Made by a program: the position numbers and the translations under genes
In this document: positions 41,380 through 49,525 of the stretch, in pieces
Numbering within the stretch: position 1 is the first letter of the stretch
Layout: every line of letters starts with the position of its first letter
Notes under the pieces: generated by a model
Told to the model about the DNA's origin: nothing
Databases searched by the model: none
What the model saw: the letters and a program-made list of their open reading frames with translations, nothing else
Source of the DNA: Streptomyces sp. BK340
GTDB taxonomy: Bacteria > Actinomycetota > Actinomycetes > Streptomycetales > Streptomycetaceae
NCBI RefSeq assembly: GCF_007827595.1
Contig: NZ_VISR01000005.1
Location: 186,001-250,000, forward strand
Direction: 5' to 3'
Length of the DNA stretch: 64,000 nt

Positions 41380-42969
41380 TTACTGCTTGCCGCACTGATC
41401 GACGACCTTCTGCTCATCCTCGGAGAGGCTCGGGCCGGGGTTGGGCGTCGCGGTCGCGGTCGGGGTCGGGGACTTGGACGAGGGAGGCTTCGTGGAGGCC
41501 GACGGGTTCGGCGTCGGTGATGCCTTGGACGTGAAAGCGGTACGGGTGGTTCCCGTGGTGCCTCCGGCCTCGCCCTGGCCCGTCTTGGCGTTCTTCTCGG
41601 TCTCCGCGGCCGTGCGTTCCGCCTGCTTCCGGCAGGCGGAGGCCTGCACGGCCAGTGCCTCGATCTTCGTCTGCGCCCGCTGCAGATCACCTGCGGCGAT
41701 GGTGTTCTTGACCTGCTTCTGCTGGTAGGGCGGCAGGTACTTGAGTTCGATCTCGGGGTGGTCCTTCTCCACCTTCGAGAGCGACACCCAGGCCAGGTCC
41801 TGGCTGATGCCGCGGTACAGGGCCACGTGCTCGCCGCTGGTGCCGACGTAGTACTGCGTCTGCGTCCAGCGGTAGCCGCTGTACAGGCCGCCGCCGATGA
41901 CCGCGAGGGCCAGGCCGCCGTAGAGGGATCGCTTCAGCCACTTGCGGCCCTTGCGCGGCTTGACGAAGTCCTCGTCGCTGTAGTCGCCGAAGCTGCCGCT
42001 CGGGATGTAGCCGGTGTCGCCGGAGCCGGGCGGGCCGAACTCGCCGCCGCCCTGTCCGTGGCCCTGGCGGCCGAGGTGCGAGGCGCGGCCGGCCGGGGTC
42101 TGCATGATGCCGTTGTCGTGCAGGTGGTGCTGGTTCTCGGCGACGGCGCCGACCACGACCGGGGTGTCGGAGAGCTGCCCGGCGAGGGTGTCTCCGGTGT
42201 CCAGGTCGAGGACGTCGGCGACGATGACGGTGATGTTGTCGGGGCCGCCGCCGCGCAGTGCGAGCTGGATCAGCTCCTGCACGGTCTCTTGCGGGCCCTG
42301 GTAGCTGGCGAGGGTCTCCTCCATCGTCTGGTGGGAGACGACGCCGGACAGGCCGTCGGAGCAGATCAGGTAGCGGTCGCCGGCCCGGACCTCGCGGATC
42401 GACAGGTCGGGTTCGACGTGGTCGCCGCTGCCGAGGGCGCGCATCAGCAGGGAGCGCTGCGGATGGGTGGTGGCCTCTTCCTCGGTGATCCGGCCCTCGT
42501 CGACGAGCCGCTGCACCCAGGTGTGGTCCTGGGTGATCTGGGTCAGCACCCCGTCGCGCAGCAGGTACGCCCGCGAGTCGCCCACGTGCACGAGACCGAG
42601 CCGCTGCCCGGTCCACAGCAGGGCGGTGAGGGTGGTGCCCATGCCCTCGAGCTGGGGGTCCTCCTCGACCATGGCGCGCAGCTGGTCGTTGGCGCGCTGC
42701 ACGGCGGTGCCGAGGGAGGTGAGGATGTCGGAGCCGGGCACGTCGTCGTCGAGCGTGACCAGGGTGGAGATGACCTCGGAGGAGGCGACCTCGCCGGCCG
42801 CCTGGCCGCCCATGCCGTCGGCGATGGCGAGCAGGCGCGGACCGGCGTAACCGGAGTCCTCGTTGCCCTCCCGGATCATGCCTTTGTGCGATCCGGCGGC
42901 GAAGCGCAGGGACAGGCTCATGCGCACCTCGCCAGTCGGCTCCGGGTACAGCCGGTCGTGTCGAGCCAC
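41380..42969 (-). CDS. pstP: PP2C-family serine/threonine phosphatase (PstP)
   Basis: 529 aa from GTG 42969 (GGAGG 8 bp upstream); GTG 42978 and ATG 42921 are alternatives. The PP2C domain covers about 20-250: REGNEDSGY, ADGMGGQAAGE, GDSRAYLL, CSDGLSG and GGPDNITVIV supply the metal-binding aspartates. A linker, a transmembrane helix (SLYGGLALAVIGGGLYSGY) and a Ser/Thr/Pro-rich extracellular tail follow. It reverses PknB signalling. Confidence 0.95.
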   Translation of the reverse strand: MARHDRLYPEPTGEVRMSLSLRFAAGSHKGMIREGNEDSGYAGPRLLAIADGMGGQAAGEVASSEVISTLVTLDDDVPGSDILTSLGTAVQRANDQLRAMVEEDPQLEGMGTTLTALLWTGQRLGLVHVGDSRAYLLRDGVLTQITQDHTWVQRLVDEGRITEEEATTHPQRSLLMRALGSGDHVEPDLSIREVRAGDRYLICSDGLSGVVSHQTMEETLASYQGPQETVQELIQLALRGGGPDNITVIVADVLDLDTGDTLAGQLSDTPVVVGAVAENQHHLHDNGIMQTPAGRASHLGRQGHGQGGGEFGPPGSGDTGYIPSGSFGDYSDEDFVKPRKGRKWLKRSLYGGLALAVIGGGLYSGYRWTQTQYYVGTSGEHVALYRGISQDLAWVSLSKVEKDHPEIELKYLPPYQQKQVKNTIAAGDLQRAQTKIEALAVQASACRKQAERTAAETEKNAKTGQGEAGGTTGTTRTAFTSKASPTPNPSASTKPPSSKSPTPTATATPNPGPSLSEDEQKVVDQCGKQ

Positions 42970-43053
42970 ACTGCCCACCCTCCGGTCGGGAGCGCGCCGG
43001 AGACCGGGGTGCGGCCTGCCGCTGCGTGCTCGCTCCGCTCGCTCATTGTCGTA

Positions 43054-43572
43054 CTACTTCCGCAGCTCGATGACGGTTTTGCCGATGCGGATCGGCGCGC
43101 CCAGTGGGATCGGTGTGGGGGTCGTCAGCCGGGACCGGTCCAGGTAGGTGCCGTTGGTGGAGCCGAGATCCTCGACGATCCACTGTCCGTCGCGGTCCGG
43201 GTAGATCCTGGCATGGCGGCTGGAGGCGTAGTCGTCGTCCAGCACGATCGTGGAGTCGTGTGCCCGGCCCAGGGTGACGGTCTGGCCCTGCAGCGCGACG
43301 GTGGTGCCGGTCAGTGTGCCTTCGGTCACAACCAGCTTGCTGGGGGCGTTGCGGCCGCGCCGCCCGCCGCCGCCCTGCTGGGCGCGCTGCTGCGGTGGTG
43401 CGGGCTGCTGCCGGGCGGCCTGCTGCGGACGCGCGGCCTCTCTGCGCGCCCCGCGCTGGGTGACACGCGTACCGAACAGGTCGCTCCGGATGACCTGCAC
43501 GGCCACGATCACGAACAGCCACAGTACGGCCAGGAAACCCAGCCGCATGACCGTGAGGGTCAGCTCTGACAT
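43054..43572 (-). CDS. fhaB: FHA-domain membrane protein FhaB (FipA-like)
   Basis: 172 aa. N-terminal transmembrane helix (LGFLAVLWLFVIVAVQVI), a Gln/Arg-rich linker and a C-terminal FHA domain (TLGRAHDSTIVL, SSRHARIY, DLGSTNGTYLD). FHA domains bind phosphothreonine, so it reads PknB output at the membrane. It is 10 bp after fhaA and 84 bp before pstP. Confidence 0.94.
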   Translation of the reverse strand: MSELTLTVMRLGFLAVLWLFVIVAVQVIRSDLFGTRVTQRGARREAARPQQAARQQPAPPQQRAQQGGGGRRGRNAPSKLVVTEGTLTGTTVALQGQTVTLGRAHDSTIVLDDDYASSRHARIYPDRDGQWIVEDLGSTNGTYLDRSRLTTPTPIPLGAPIRIGKTVIELRK

Positions 43573-43582
43573 TGCCCCCGCT

Positions 43583-44431
43583 TCACCCTTCGGCTTGCCG
43601 GTAAATGATGGTGGTGCTGCCCACGACGATCCGCGAGCCGTCGCGGAGCGTAGCGCGGGTGGTGTGTTGCCCGTCCACCACGATGCCGTTGGTGGAACCG
43701 AGATCCTGGATCGTCGAGGGCGTTCCGGTCCGGATCTCGCAGTGCCGGCGGGAGACGCCGGGGTCGTCGATCCGCACGTCGGCGTCGGTGCTGCGGCCCA
43801 TCACCAGCGTCGGCCGGGAGATCTGGTGGCGGTTGCCGTTGATCTCGATCCAGTAGCGGGTGCGCCCGCCGCTCGCCGGGGCGGCCGAGGGCCGCTGCGG
43901 GGCGGGCTGAGGGTAGCCGTAGCCGCCGGGGCGCCCGCCGGGCGGCGGCGCGGACGGCATCGGAGGCGCACCGGCGGGAGCGGCGGGCGGGTAGCCGGAG
44001 CCGCCCTGGCCGGGGCGGCCGGCCGGAGCCGAGGGGGCCGCGCCCTGCTGGCTGGCGGAGGAGGCGAGGGTGCGCGAGCGCACCCGGTAGAGCCCGGTGT
44101 CGAGGTCGTCCGCCTTCTCCAGGTTGACCTTGATCGGGCCCATGAAGGTGTAGCGCTGCTGCTTGGCGTAGTCGCGCACCATGCCGGCCAGCTCGTCGCC
44201 GAGCTGCCCGGAGTAGGGGCTGAGGCGCTCGAAGTCCGGCGCGCTCAGTTCCACGATGAAGTCGTTGGGGACCACGGTGCGGTCCCGGTTCCAGATGGTG
44301 GCGTTGTTGTCGCACTCGCGCTGGAGCGCACCGGCGATCTCCACCGGCTGGACCTCGGACTTGAAGACCTTGGCGAAGGTGCCGTTGACCAGACCTTCGA
44401 GGCGCTGCTCGAACTTCTTCAGGACTCCCAT
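43583..44431 (-). CDS. fhaA: FHA-domain protein FhaA (DUF3662-FHA)
   Basis: 282 aa. The N-terminal DUF3662 domain (1-125; MGVLKKFEQRLEGLVNGTF) is followed by a Pro/Gly-rich linker and a C-terminal FHA domain (VMGRSTDADVRI, SRRHCEI, DLGSTNGIVVDG). First gene of the wall-growth operon. The mycobacterial orthologue binds the phosphorylated lipid II flippase MviN. Confidence 0.95.
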   Translation of the reverse strand: MGVLKKFEQRLEGLVNGTFAKVFKSEVQPVEIAGALQRECDNNATIWNRDRTVVPNDFIVELSAPDFERLSPYSGQLGDELAGMVRDYAKQQRYTFMGPIKVNLEKADDLDTGLYRVRSRTLASSASQQGAAPSAPAGRPGQGGSGYPPAAPAGAPPMPSAPPPGGRPGGYGYPQPAPQRPSAAPASGGRTRYWIEINGNRHQISRPTLVMGRSTDADVRIDDPGVSRRHCEIRTGTPSTIQDLGSTNGIVVDGQHTTRATLRDGSRIVVGSTTIIYRQAEG

Positions 44432-44825
44432 GGGGCACCTCCTCCGTCGCTGACGCTGCTTCCTTGCCCTGCTCTGTGCCGCTGTCCTGCCCGGTACTGC
44501 TTACTGATCGTATCTACGCGTCCGGCAATCAGCCGGTTCCCCGATCGGCTCCCCTTCGAACTCCTCCAGACAAGGATCGTAGAGGCGGGCACTGACCAGT
44601 GTCCCGCACCCTGCTGTGGTCCTGGCCCGCCTCCTGGGGAGATGCCCGTGACCGGTACGAGGTTGATACGTGAACAGGGACTCCCTGAAACGTGGCCGGG
44701 TGGCCGGTGCGGGGCGGGGCCCGGCGGCCGGGAAGGGATGTGAACCCACCCCGTACGACGTGCTAATGTTCTGCATGTCGGAAGGGGCCAGCCCGAAAGG
44801 GACGGAGCCGGAAGACACACCCAAT
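44432..44825. other. Intergenic region between fhaA and tRNA-Leu
   Basis: 394 bp without a convincing gene. It should hold the fhaA operon promoter on the minus strand (none clear by eye) and the tRNA promoter on the plus strand. Confidence 0.7.
44741..44769 (+). promoter_or_regulatory. Probable tRNA-Leu promoter
   Basis: TGAACC (44741-44746), 17-bp spacer, TAATGT (44764-44769), 56 bp before the mature tRNA. A fair match to a vegetative promoter, by position and spacing only. Confidence 0.45.
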
Positions 44826-44909
44826 GCGCGGGTGGCGGAATAGGCAGACGCGCTGGATTCAGGTTCCAGTGCCCGCAAGGGCGTGGGGGTTCAACTCCCC
44901 CCTCGCGCA
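44826..44909 (+). tRNA. tRNA-Leu (CAG)
   Basis: 84 nt. Acceptor GCGCGGG pairs with CTCGCGC (one G-U), anticodon stem CTGGA/TCCAG with loop TTCAGGT gives anticodon CAG; a long variable arm (TGCCCGCAAGGGCG) as expected for a class II tRNA; T-loop GGTTCAACTCC. The CCA end is not encoded. Confidence 0.97.
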
Positions 44910-44978
44910 CAACGAGAAACCGATGAAACGGGTCTCTGCCGGTGACGGAAGTCACCGCAGGGGCCCGTTTCTCGTTGT
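44909..44978 (+). terminator. Complex hairpin terminator after tRNA-Leu
   Basis: ACAACGAGAAAC (44909-44920) pairs with GTTTCTCGTTGT (44967-44978). Inside lie an alternative GAAACGGG/CCCGTTTC pairing and an inner GGTGAC/GTCACC hairpin. Confidence 0.8.
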
Positions 44979-45172
44979 GTCCGGGTTTGTGAGGGATCGC
45001 ACAGCCTGGAGATCGCCGCCGCCCGCCCCGCCGGTGAGTTATTTCACGGACGGGGCCAAGGGTTCTGCCGCGGGTGATGCCGTGTTGTTATCGAGGCCGG
45101 CCCGGGCGGGCGGCAGATGTGCCGTTGCGGTCCGCGTGGATCACGCACCGGCTCGTCGTGCGTGGCCGCCCT

Positions 45173-45628
45173 TCAGGAGGCAGCCGGGGTGGCGGTCGAG
45201 GCCGGTGTCCTGCCGGGCGCGGCGGGCTGTCCGGTGAGGACGACGAGGTGCCACGTTCCCTCGTCGCGGGTCACCGTGAAGGTGTCGTGCATGGGTTTAC
45301 CCGCCCTGTCGGTGGCGGAGAGACGGGCGCTGCCGGTGTCGGGGCCCATGTCGTGGTCGATCTCGAGGCCGCTGATCCTCCATCCTCGTCCGCCCTTGTC
45401 GGCGAGGATCTTCGCCGCTTCTCGTCGGGACCAGGGCTCGTCCTTGACGCCGCTGATCCGGATGAGGCCGGTCGTACTGCGGGCGTTGAGAGCGGAGACG
45501 TAGTCGGTGACGGCCCGGCGCACGCCGTCGGCGGGTGAGGCAGCGGGTTCGGATCGGTCGTGGTCCGACGAGCAGCCGGGCAGGGCCAGTAACGCGAGTG
45601 CGGCGACGGCGGTGAGGCGACGGTTCAC
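45173..45628 (-). CDS. Secreted lipoprotein of unknown function
   Basis: 151 aa from GTG 45628 (AAGGAG upstream). Signal peptide with lipobox LPGC, then a small NTF2/SnoaL-like domain: DGVRRAVTDYVSALNARS, SRREAAKILADKGGRGW and a C-terminal TRDEGTWHLVVL. Likely exported and lipid-anchored. It starts the accessory segment that follows the tRNA gene, 29 bp downstream of the epimerase gene. No specific function can be given. Confidence 0.75.
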   Translation of the reverse strand: MNRRLTAVAALALLALPGCSSDHDRSEPAASPADGVRRAVTDYVSALNARSTTGLIRISGVKDEPWSRREAAKILADKGGRGWRISGLEIDHDMGPDTGSARLSATDRAGKPMHDTFTVTRDEGTWHLVVLTGQPAAPGRTPASTATPAAS

Positions 45629-45657
45629 GGCAGGGCTCCTTCTTCGACGTCGTACGG

Positions 45658-46587
45658 TCAGACGGCGAGCAGACTCCGGCGGTACCACCCGGCCGACTCG
45701 GCGAAGTCGGTCTCGAAGTCCGGGCCGGGTGTCAGACGCAGCTCGCGCCAGAGTGGGGCACCGTCGAACCAGTGGTCGGTCCGCAGCATGTCGAGCGCGT
45801 GCGACGTCCGAGTGTCCGCCGCCAGGTGCGTCCGCGCACGGGACACCGACAGATCTTGTCGCGGCCAGGGGAGCGAGGCACACGCGGCAACCGCGCGCAG
45901 CAGCGTCGCCGCGCGGACCGGCACCGGGTGAGTCGCGTGGTACGTCAGGGACTTGAGGTCGGCCGCGGGCGCGAGACCGGCACCGACCACGAGGCGGGCC
46001 AGGTCCCGCGCGGAAACCAGCGAGATCTGGGAGGTCCAGCCCTCGACGCTGCCGGGCAGCGCGCGCAGGAGCCCGGCGAGAGCCGGGACGACCCACATGT
46101 CCCCCGGGCCGTGGACCAGATGCGGACGCAGGACGGTCCCGCCGGCTTCGAGAACGGCGTCCTCAGCCACGGCCCGGCTCATCGACGTGGGTGAACCCGG
46201 GTTCCGGACGAGCTGCCCGGGTGCGGCGTCCCGGAAGGTGCCGCGGCCGCAGACGGACGCCGTGCTCACATAGACGATGCGGGACACCCCGGAGCGGCGG
46301 GCTTCGGCGACCAGGTTTCTCGTTCCCCGGGCGTTGACGGACTCGTTGCTGTCGGGTGCCGCGCCGATGTACGACGCGCAGTGCAGCACGACGTCCACCC
46401 CCTCGCACACGCCTCGCAGCGAGCCCGGGTCGGTGAGATCGGCGGGCACGATGCGATGCCCGGTCCCGGCGGCGAGCACCGGACGACTGTGCGACAGCAG
46501 GGTGAGGGCCACGCCCTGCCGCGCGGCCTCCTGGACCACATGGCCGCCGACGAAGCCCGCGGCGCCGGTGATCAGAACGGTACGCAC
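45658..46587 (-). CDS. NAD-dependent epimerase/dehydratase family protein (gamma-butyrolactone locus)
   Basis: 309 aa from GTG 46587. Extended SDR: VLITGAAGFVGGHV NAD motif; VYVSTASVCG and a degenerate active-site region (SPTSMSRAVAEDAV, with no clear YxxxK). Such genes often lie beside afsA homologues and take part in gamma-butyrolactone formation. Here the afsA neighbour is truncated, so the gene may be stranded. It lies 29 bp downstream of the AfsA remnant and would share its lost promoter. Confidence 0.8.
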   Translation of the reverse strand: MRTVLITGAAGFVGGHVVQEAARQGVALTLLSHSRPVLAAGTGHRIVPADLTDPGSLRGVCEGVDVVLHCASYIGAAPDSNESVNARGTRNLVAEARRSGVSRIVYVSTASVCGRGTFRDAAPGQLVRNPGSPTSMSRAVAEDAVLEAGGTVLRPHLVHGPGDMWVVPALAGLLRALPGSVEGWTSQISLVSARDLARLVVGAGLAPAADLKSLTYHATHPVPVRAATLLRAVAACASLPWPRQDLSVSRARTHLAADTRTSHALDMLRTDHWFDGAPLWRELRLTPGPDFETDFAESAGWYRRSLLAV

Positions 46588-46616
46588 GTTGAGACTCTCC
46601 GGATGACGTGTGGGGA

Positions 46617-47261
46617 TCAGACGACCGGACGCCGCCGGGTCAGGTCCGCGGTGAAGACCTGCTGTCCCTGCTGAGTGCCGGTCACCTGCACCCGGAGGTC
46701 TCCTGCCGCGTCGGGGTCGTCGGCACGGGCCTCGATCCAGCACGGGACGTCGAGTCCGGCGTAGCGCGTGAAATCGGTTTCCAGGCCCAGCAGAAGGGCG
46801 CTGGGCTGCCCTGTCGCAGCACGGGCGGCCTGTCGGGCGGCCTCGATCAGGGCCATGCCGGGGACATGGTCCACCGGGTGGTCGAAGAAGCCCGAGTGCC
46901 CGGTGTCGACGCGGAGCTCCCACCGGGGTTCGCCGGGCTCGGCAGGAGCGGCGAGTACGACGTGCCCGGGGTTGCTGTGACCCACCTCGGCCGGGTCGAC
47001 CGGTGCCGGAAGGACGTGCCCGGTGGCGGTGGGGCGCCCGTCGCGCAGCCGTCGGTAGGCGGCGGGGCTGGTGCAGCTGAAGCCGGCGCCACCGGTGGCG
47101 ATGGTCAGCCCGTCGCGCCGGACGGAGACCTCGTAGCGCATGCCGGAGATGGTTCTGCCCCTGCGGACGATGTCGTGGCACACCGTGTGCAGTTCGACGT
47201 CGGTCGGGGCGGAGCCGACCTCGAACGCCGAAGCGGAGGCGGTGAAGAACATGTCCCGCAT
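46617..47261 (-). pseudogene. AfsA-family A-factor biosynthesis protein, N-terminal part deleted
   Basis: About 214 aa of AfsA homology remain (from MFFTASASAFEVG through SCTSPAAYRRLRD, GHSGFFDHPVDHVPGMALIE and a hotdog C terminus). Intact AfsA proteins have about 300 residues in two hotdog domains; roughly the first 90-110 are missing. The homology stops exactly where the divergent TetR gene begins: the first Met codon of the remnant (47252-47250) overlaps the TetR ATG (47251-47253) on a CATG. No promoter or ribosome binding site can exist for it. Reading further upstream only gives antisense of the TetR gene. Confidence 0.7.
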
Positions 47262-47877
47262 CGGGATCCTGGAGGCCGCAGCCGCTGTGTTCGGCGAGCG
47301 CGGATACGACGCGGCGAGCACGAACGAGATCCTCGCCAGAGCCGGTCTCACCCGCGGCGCGCTGTACCACCACTTCCCCTCGAAGGAGTCGATCGCGGCA
47401 GCGGTGCTGGAGGCGCAGGGCGAGGCCTTGGTGGTGCCGGACCAGCCGGTGAAGTTGCAGGCCGTCATCGACCTCACCCTGGCGTTCTCGGTCCGGCTGC
47501 AGACGGACATGGTGCTGCGGGCCAGTGTGCGGCTGGCCGTCGAACAGTCGTCCTTCTCGACCTCGGCACAGGCTCCCTACAACCAGTCGATCACTTTGGT
47601 GGAGGACCTCCTGCGGCAGGCCGAGAAGCAGGGCGAGCTGCTGCCGGGGGCCGATCTGGCGGAGGTCGCCTCGACGGTCGTCGCCGCTTTCACCGGCATG
47701 CAGGTGATGTCGGAGGCCTTCAGCGGCCGGCAGGATCTGCCCGCCCGGATCTCCACACTGTGGCGACTGCTCCTGCCCGGAATCGCCGCGCCGGGCATGC
47801 TGCCGCGCCTGCGTACCAGTTGTCCGCCCGAGCCGGAGAACCCGACGGGTGCTTTTGGCGGGACGGCACCCGCATGA
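47251..47877 (+). CDS. TetR-family regulator, gamma-butyrolactone-receptor-like, 5' end truncated
   Basis: 208 aa from ATG 47251. The helix-turn-helix is clear (ILEAAAAVFGERGYDAASTN, then GLTRGALYHHFPSKE) and the rest resembles gamma-butyrolactone receptors (VLRASVRLAVEQ). The first 10-15 residues normally ahead of helix 1 are missing, and so is the promoter, because the gene is fused head to head with the afsA remnant. An in-frame longer reading exists upstream but is antisense to afsA. Probably inactive; a readthrough product is possible. Confidence 0.7.
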   Translation: MSRIGILEAAAAVFGERGYDAASTNEILARAGLTRGALYHHFPSKESIAAAVLEAQGEALVVPDQPVKLQAVIDLTLAFSVRLQTDMVLRASVRLAVEQSSFSTSAQAPYNQSITLVEDLLRQAEKQGELLPGADLAEVASTVVAAFTGMQVMSEAFSGRQDLPARISTLWRLLLPGIAAPGMLPRLRTSCPPEPENPTGAFGGTAPA

Positions 47878-47916
47878 CGGATGCGCCCGGGGTGCAGAGG
47901 CGGTCCGGGCCCGGAG

Positions 47917-48291
47917 TCACGAGGGAAGGAGAGCCGCCGTGTGCTCCTTTCCGACGGCCCGTTCGAACTGCTCGATGAGCGAGGCGATGCGCTCTTCGTC
48001 GCGCCGGTAGTGGGTCCACTTCCCGACGCGCGTGGAGCGCACGAGACCCGCACGTTCGAGCACCGCCATATAGGCGGAGACGGTGGACTGCGCGAGTCCC
48101 GTCCTGGCCTGGATGTGGCTGACGCAGACACCGACCGCGCGCGGGTCCGTGACGGCGGGATCGACCGGGAAGTGCGCTTCCGGTTCACGCAGCCACTGAA
48201 GCACCTGGAACCGCACGGGGTTGGCGAGCGCCTTGAGGGGTTCGAGCAGGGCCGCGAGGTCGCCTGTCACGGGCAGGTCGTTTGTCGTCAT
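47917..48291 (-). CDS. ArsR-family transcriptional regulator
   Basis: 124 aa from ATG with GGAAGG upstream. Winged helix: LKALANPVRFQVLQWL, then CVSHIQARTGLAQSTVSAYM and a VGKWTHYRRDEE wing. The Cys-containing ELCVCDL metal motif is replaced by VGVCVSHIQ, so metal sensing is doubtful. A perfect inverted repeat sits 37 bp upstream and suggests autoregulation. It converges with the TetR gene. Confidence 0.88.
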   Translation of the reverse strand: MTTNDLPVTGDLAALLEPLKALANPVRFQVLQWLREPEAHFPVDPAVTDPRAVGVCVSHIQARTGLAQSTVSAYMAVLERAGLVRSTRVGKWTHYRRDEERIASLIEQFERAVGKEHTAALLPS

Positions 48292-48327
48292 GGGCCTTCC
48301 GGTGCTGACGCGGAGCCGACTATGGTC

Positions 48328-48347
48328 GCATCGACGATAATCGATGC
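48328..48347. promoter_or_regulatory. ArsR operator, GCATCGA-N6-TCGATGC
   Basis: Perfect 7-bp inverted repeat (48328-48334 and 48341-48347) directly upstream of the ArsR gene, with the size and placement of an ArsR-family autoregulatory site. Confidence 0.7.
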
Positions 48348-48469
48348 GTTGTACCTTCGCGAGCTGCGGGCGGTTCCCTCCGGGGTGGCCGGAGGGGATT
48401 CGGTATCGGCCTCATGGAACTCGGTAACCGGTCGACGCCGTATTCGGTAATCGCCAAAATAAATCGGGG

Positions 48470-48502
48470 TCGAGAGCCCGGAAGGCTCTCGGTCCATTTT
48501 TT
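48470..48502 (+). terminator. U-tract intrinsic terminator, apparently orphan
   Basis: 8-bp stem CGAGAGCC/GGCTCTCG with a 5-nt loop (48470-48490), followed by CC-A-T7-G-T4. A textbook rho-independent terminator, rare in form for Streptomyces. The nearest plus-strand gene ends at 47877. Confidence 0.75.
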
Positions 48503-48750
48503 TGTTTTGCCGAAGTTTGACCTCCGCGGCCCTGCTGTGCAGCGTCTTTGAAATCCTCTGGCGTTCCCTTGCAGAGGCTCACAGAGACTTGACAGAAGCC
48601 TGTGGAGGCTTGAAGAAGCCTGTATCGGAATGTGTTGAATCGGGTTCGGGCGGGCGGAAATAATTCATTTCACACTCGCGAATGAGAATTCCCCGCGCCC
48701 AAAGACGAGCGTGTGATGTTGCCGCCCAGAAGACCCGGGAGGCGATGCTT

Positions 48751-49428
48751 GTGTCCCGCTCTCCGTCCCTTGCTCCTTCCTCCGTCCACCCCGCACCGGC
48801 CACTGCCGCACGACCCGCGCTCGTCGAGGACGTCCTCAGTACCAAGGACCGCATACGCGTGGCCGGGTTCTTCCCCGGCCTGAAGGCCGCGGTGGCGAGC
48901 GGCTCCCTCTCCGTCTTCGACGGTGTCAAGATCGCCCAGGTCTTCACGCCGCTGATGCTCCAGGCCGCCGGCGCGCAGAGCACGCACGAGTCCTTCGCCC
49001 GCAGCGTCGCCTCCTATATGGACGAGTCCGTCCGGCAGAAGCCCCTGGTCGGGGAGCCGTACCACGTGGTCGCCGTGAAGGCGCAGAACCCGGACGCCCT
49101 CGCGGTGGTCCTGGACGGGATGCGAGCGGCCTTCCCGCTCACGGACGTCGAGCCGCACAAGACCTACGCGCCGACGCAGGCGAACCTCTACGTCCGCTCC
49201 GGAGCCAAGCCCGAGTTCGACGCGTTCGCCGCCTCCTTCACGGACGCGACGACCTGGGAACTGAAGGAACCGAGCGTGAACGATCAGGGCGGTGGGAGCG
49301 GCATCGAAGGTCGGCATGCCAAGATCGTATCGACGTACCGCGATACGTCAATCCATGGAGGTGGAGGGTCGATGGAGGTGGAGGGTCACGGGGTTCTCCA
49401 CAGGCGCTTACTTGTCCACAGGGTGTGA
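48751..49428 (+). CDS. Protein of unknown function (225 aa)
   Basis: 225 aa from GTG 48751 (GGAGG 8 bp upstream); ATG 48745 is too close to that site. Not recognised. Residues 1-25 are Ser/Pro/Ala-rich, 26-185 look like a folded domain (TKDRIRVAGFFPGLKAAV, VVAVKAQNPDALAVVLDGM, DATTWELKEP). The last 40 residues are Gly-rich and coincide with a 17-bp tandem repeat, so they may be an extension created by loss of an earlier stop. The flanking DNA is AT-rich. No signal peptide or membrane segment. Confidence 0.6.
   Translation: MSRSPSLAPSSVHPAPATAARPALVEDVLSTKDRIRVAGFFPGLKAAVASGSLSVFDGVKIAQVFTPLMLQAAGAQSTHESFARSVASYMDESVRQKPLVGEPYHVVAVKAQNPDALAVVLDGMRAAFPLTDVEPHKTYAPTQANLYVRSGAKPEFDAFAASFTDATTWELKEPSVNDQGGGSGIEGRHAKIVSTYRDTSIHGGGGSMEVEGHGVLHRRLLVHRV
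49326..49347. promoter_or_regulatory. Inverted repeat CGTATCG-N8-CGATACG
   Basis: Perfect 7-bp arms (49326-49332, 49341-49347), overlapping a second repeat GACGTA-N6-TACGTC. It lies inside the end of the unknown gene and about 180 bp before the DUF2252 start; a possible operator. Confidence 0.45.
49354..49387. repeat. 17-bp tandem repeat
   Basis: Two copies of ATGGAGGTGGAGGGTC (49355-49370 and 49372-49387) with period 17. Each contains an ATG and ribosome-binding-site-like GGAGG. Confidence 0.9.
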
Positions 49429-49525
49429 CGCGTTTCGGCCACCGGTTGTACCGTCTGCACGAGTTGATGTTCGAGCTGATCCGCGTGCGAGTACGCGTGC
49501 GGTGTCTTCGGGGGAGGCGGTCGCG

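Larger units (their letters stand above)
48292..48750. other. AT-richer intergenic region
   Basis: 459 bp with no convincing gene and visibly lower GC than the flanks (for example 48440-48510). It contains the ArsR operator and a U-tract terminator on the plus strand with no plus-strand gene immediately before it. Suggests inserted or decayed DNA. Confidence 0.6.

Noticed and set aside
43560..44438. Alternative 292-aa minus-strand frame overlapping fhaA
   Set aside because: Arg/Pro/Ala-rich shadow frame; the 282-aa frame has DUF3662 and FHA motifs.
47262..47510. Full-length AfsA starting at 47510
   Set aside because: The extra 83 residues are the antisense of the TetR helix-turn-helix and show no hotdog homology.
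44826..49500. Integrative element at tRNA-Leu
   Set aside because: No integrase and no repeat of the tRNA 3' end found downstream by eye; kept only as an AT-rich accessory segment.
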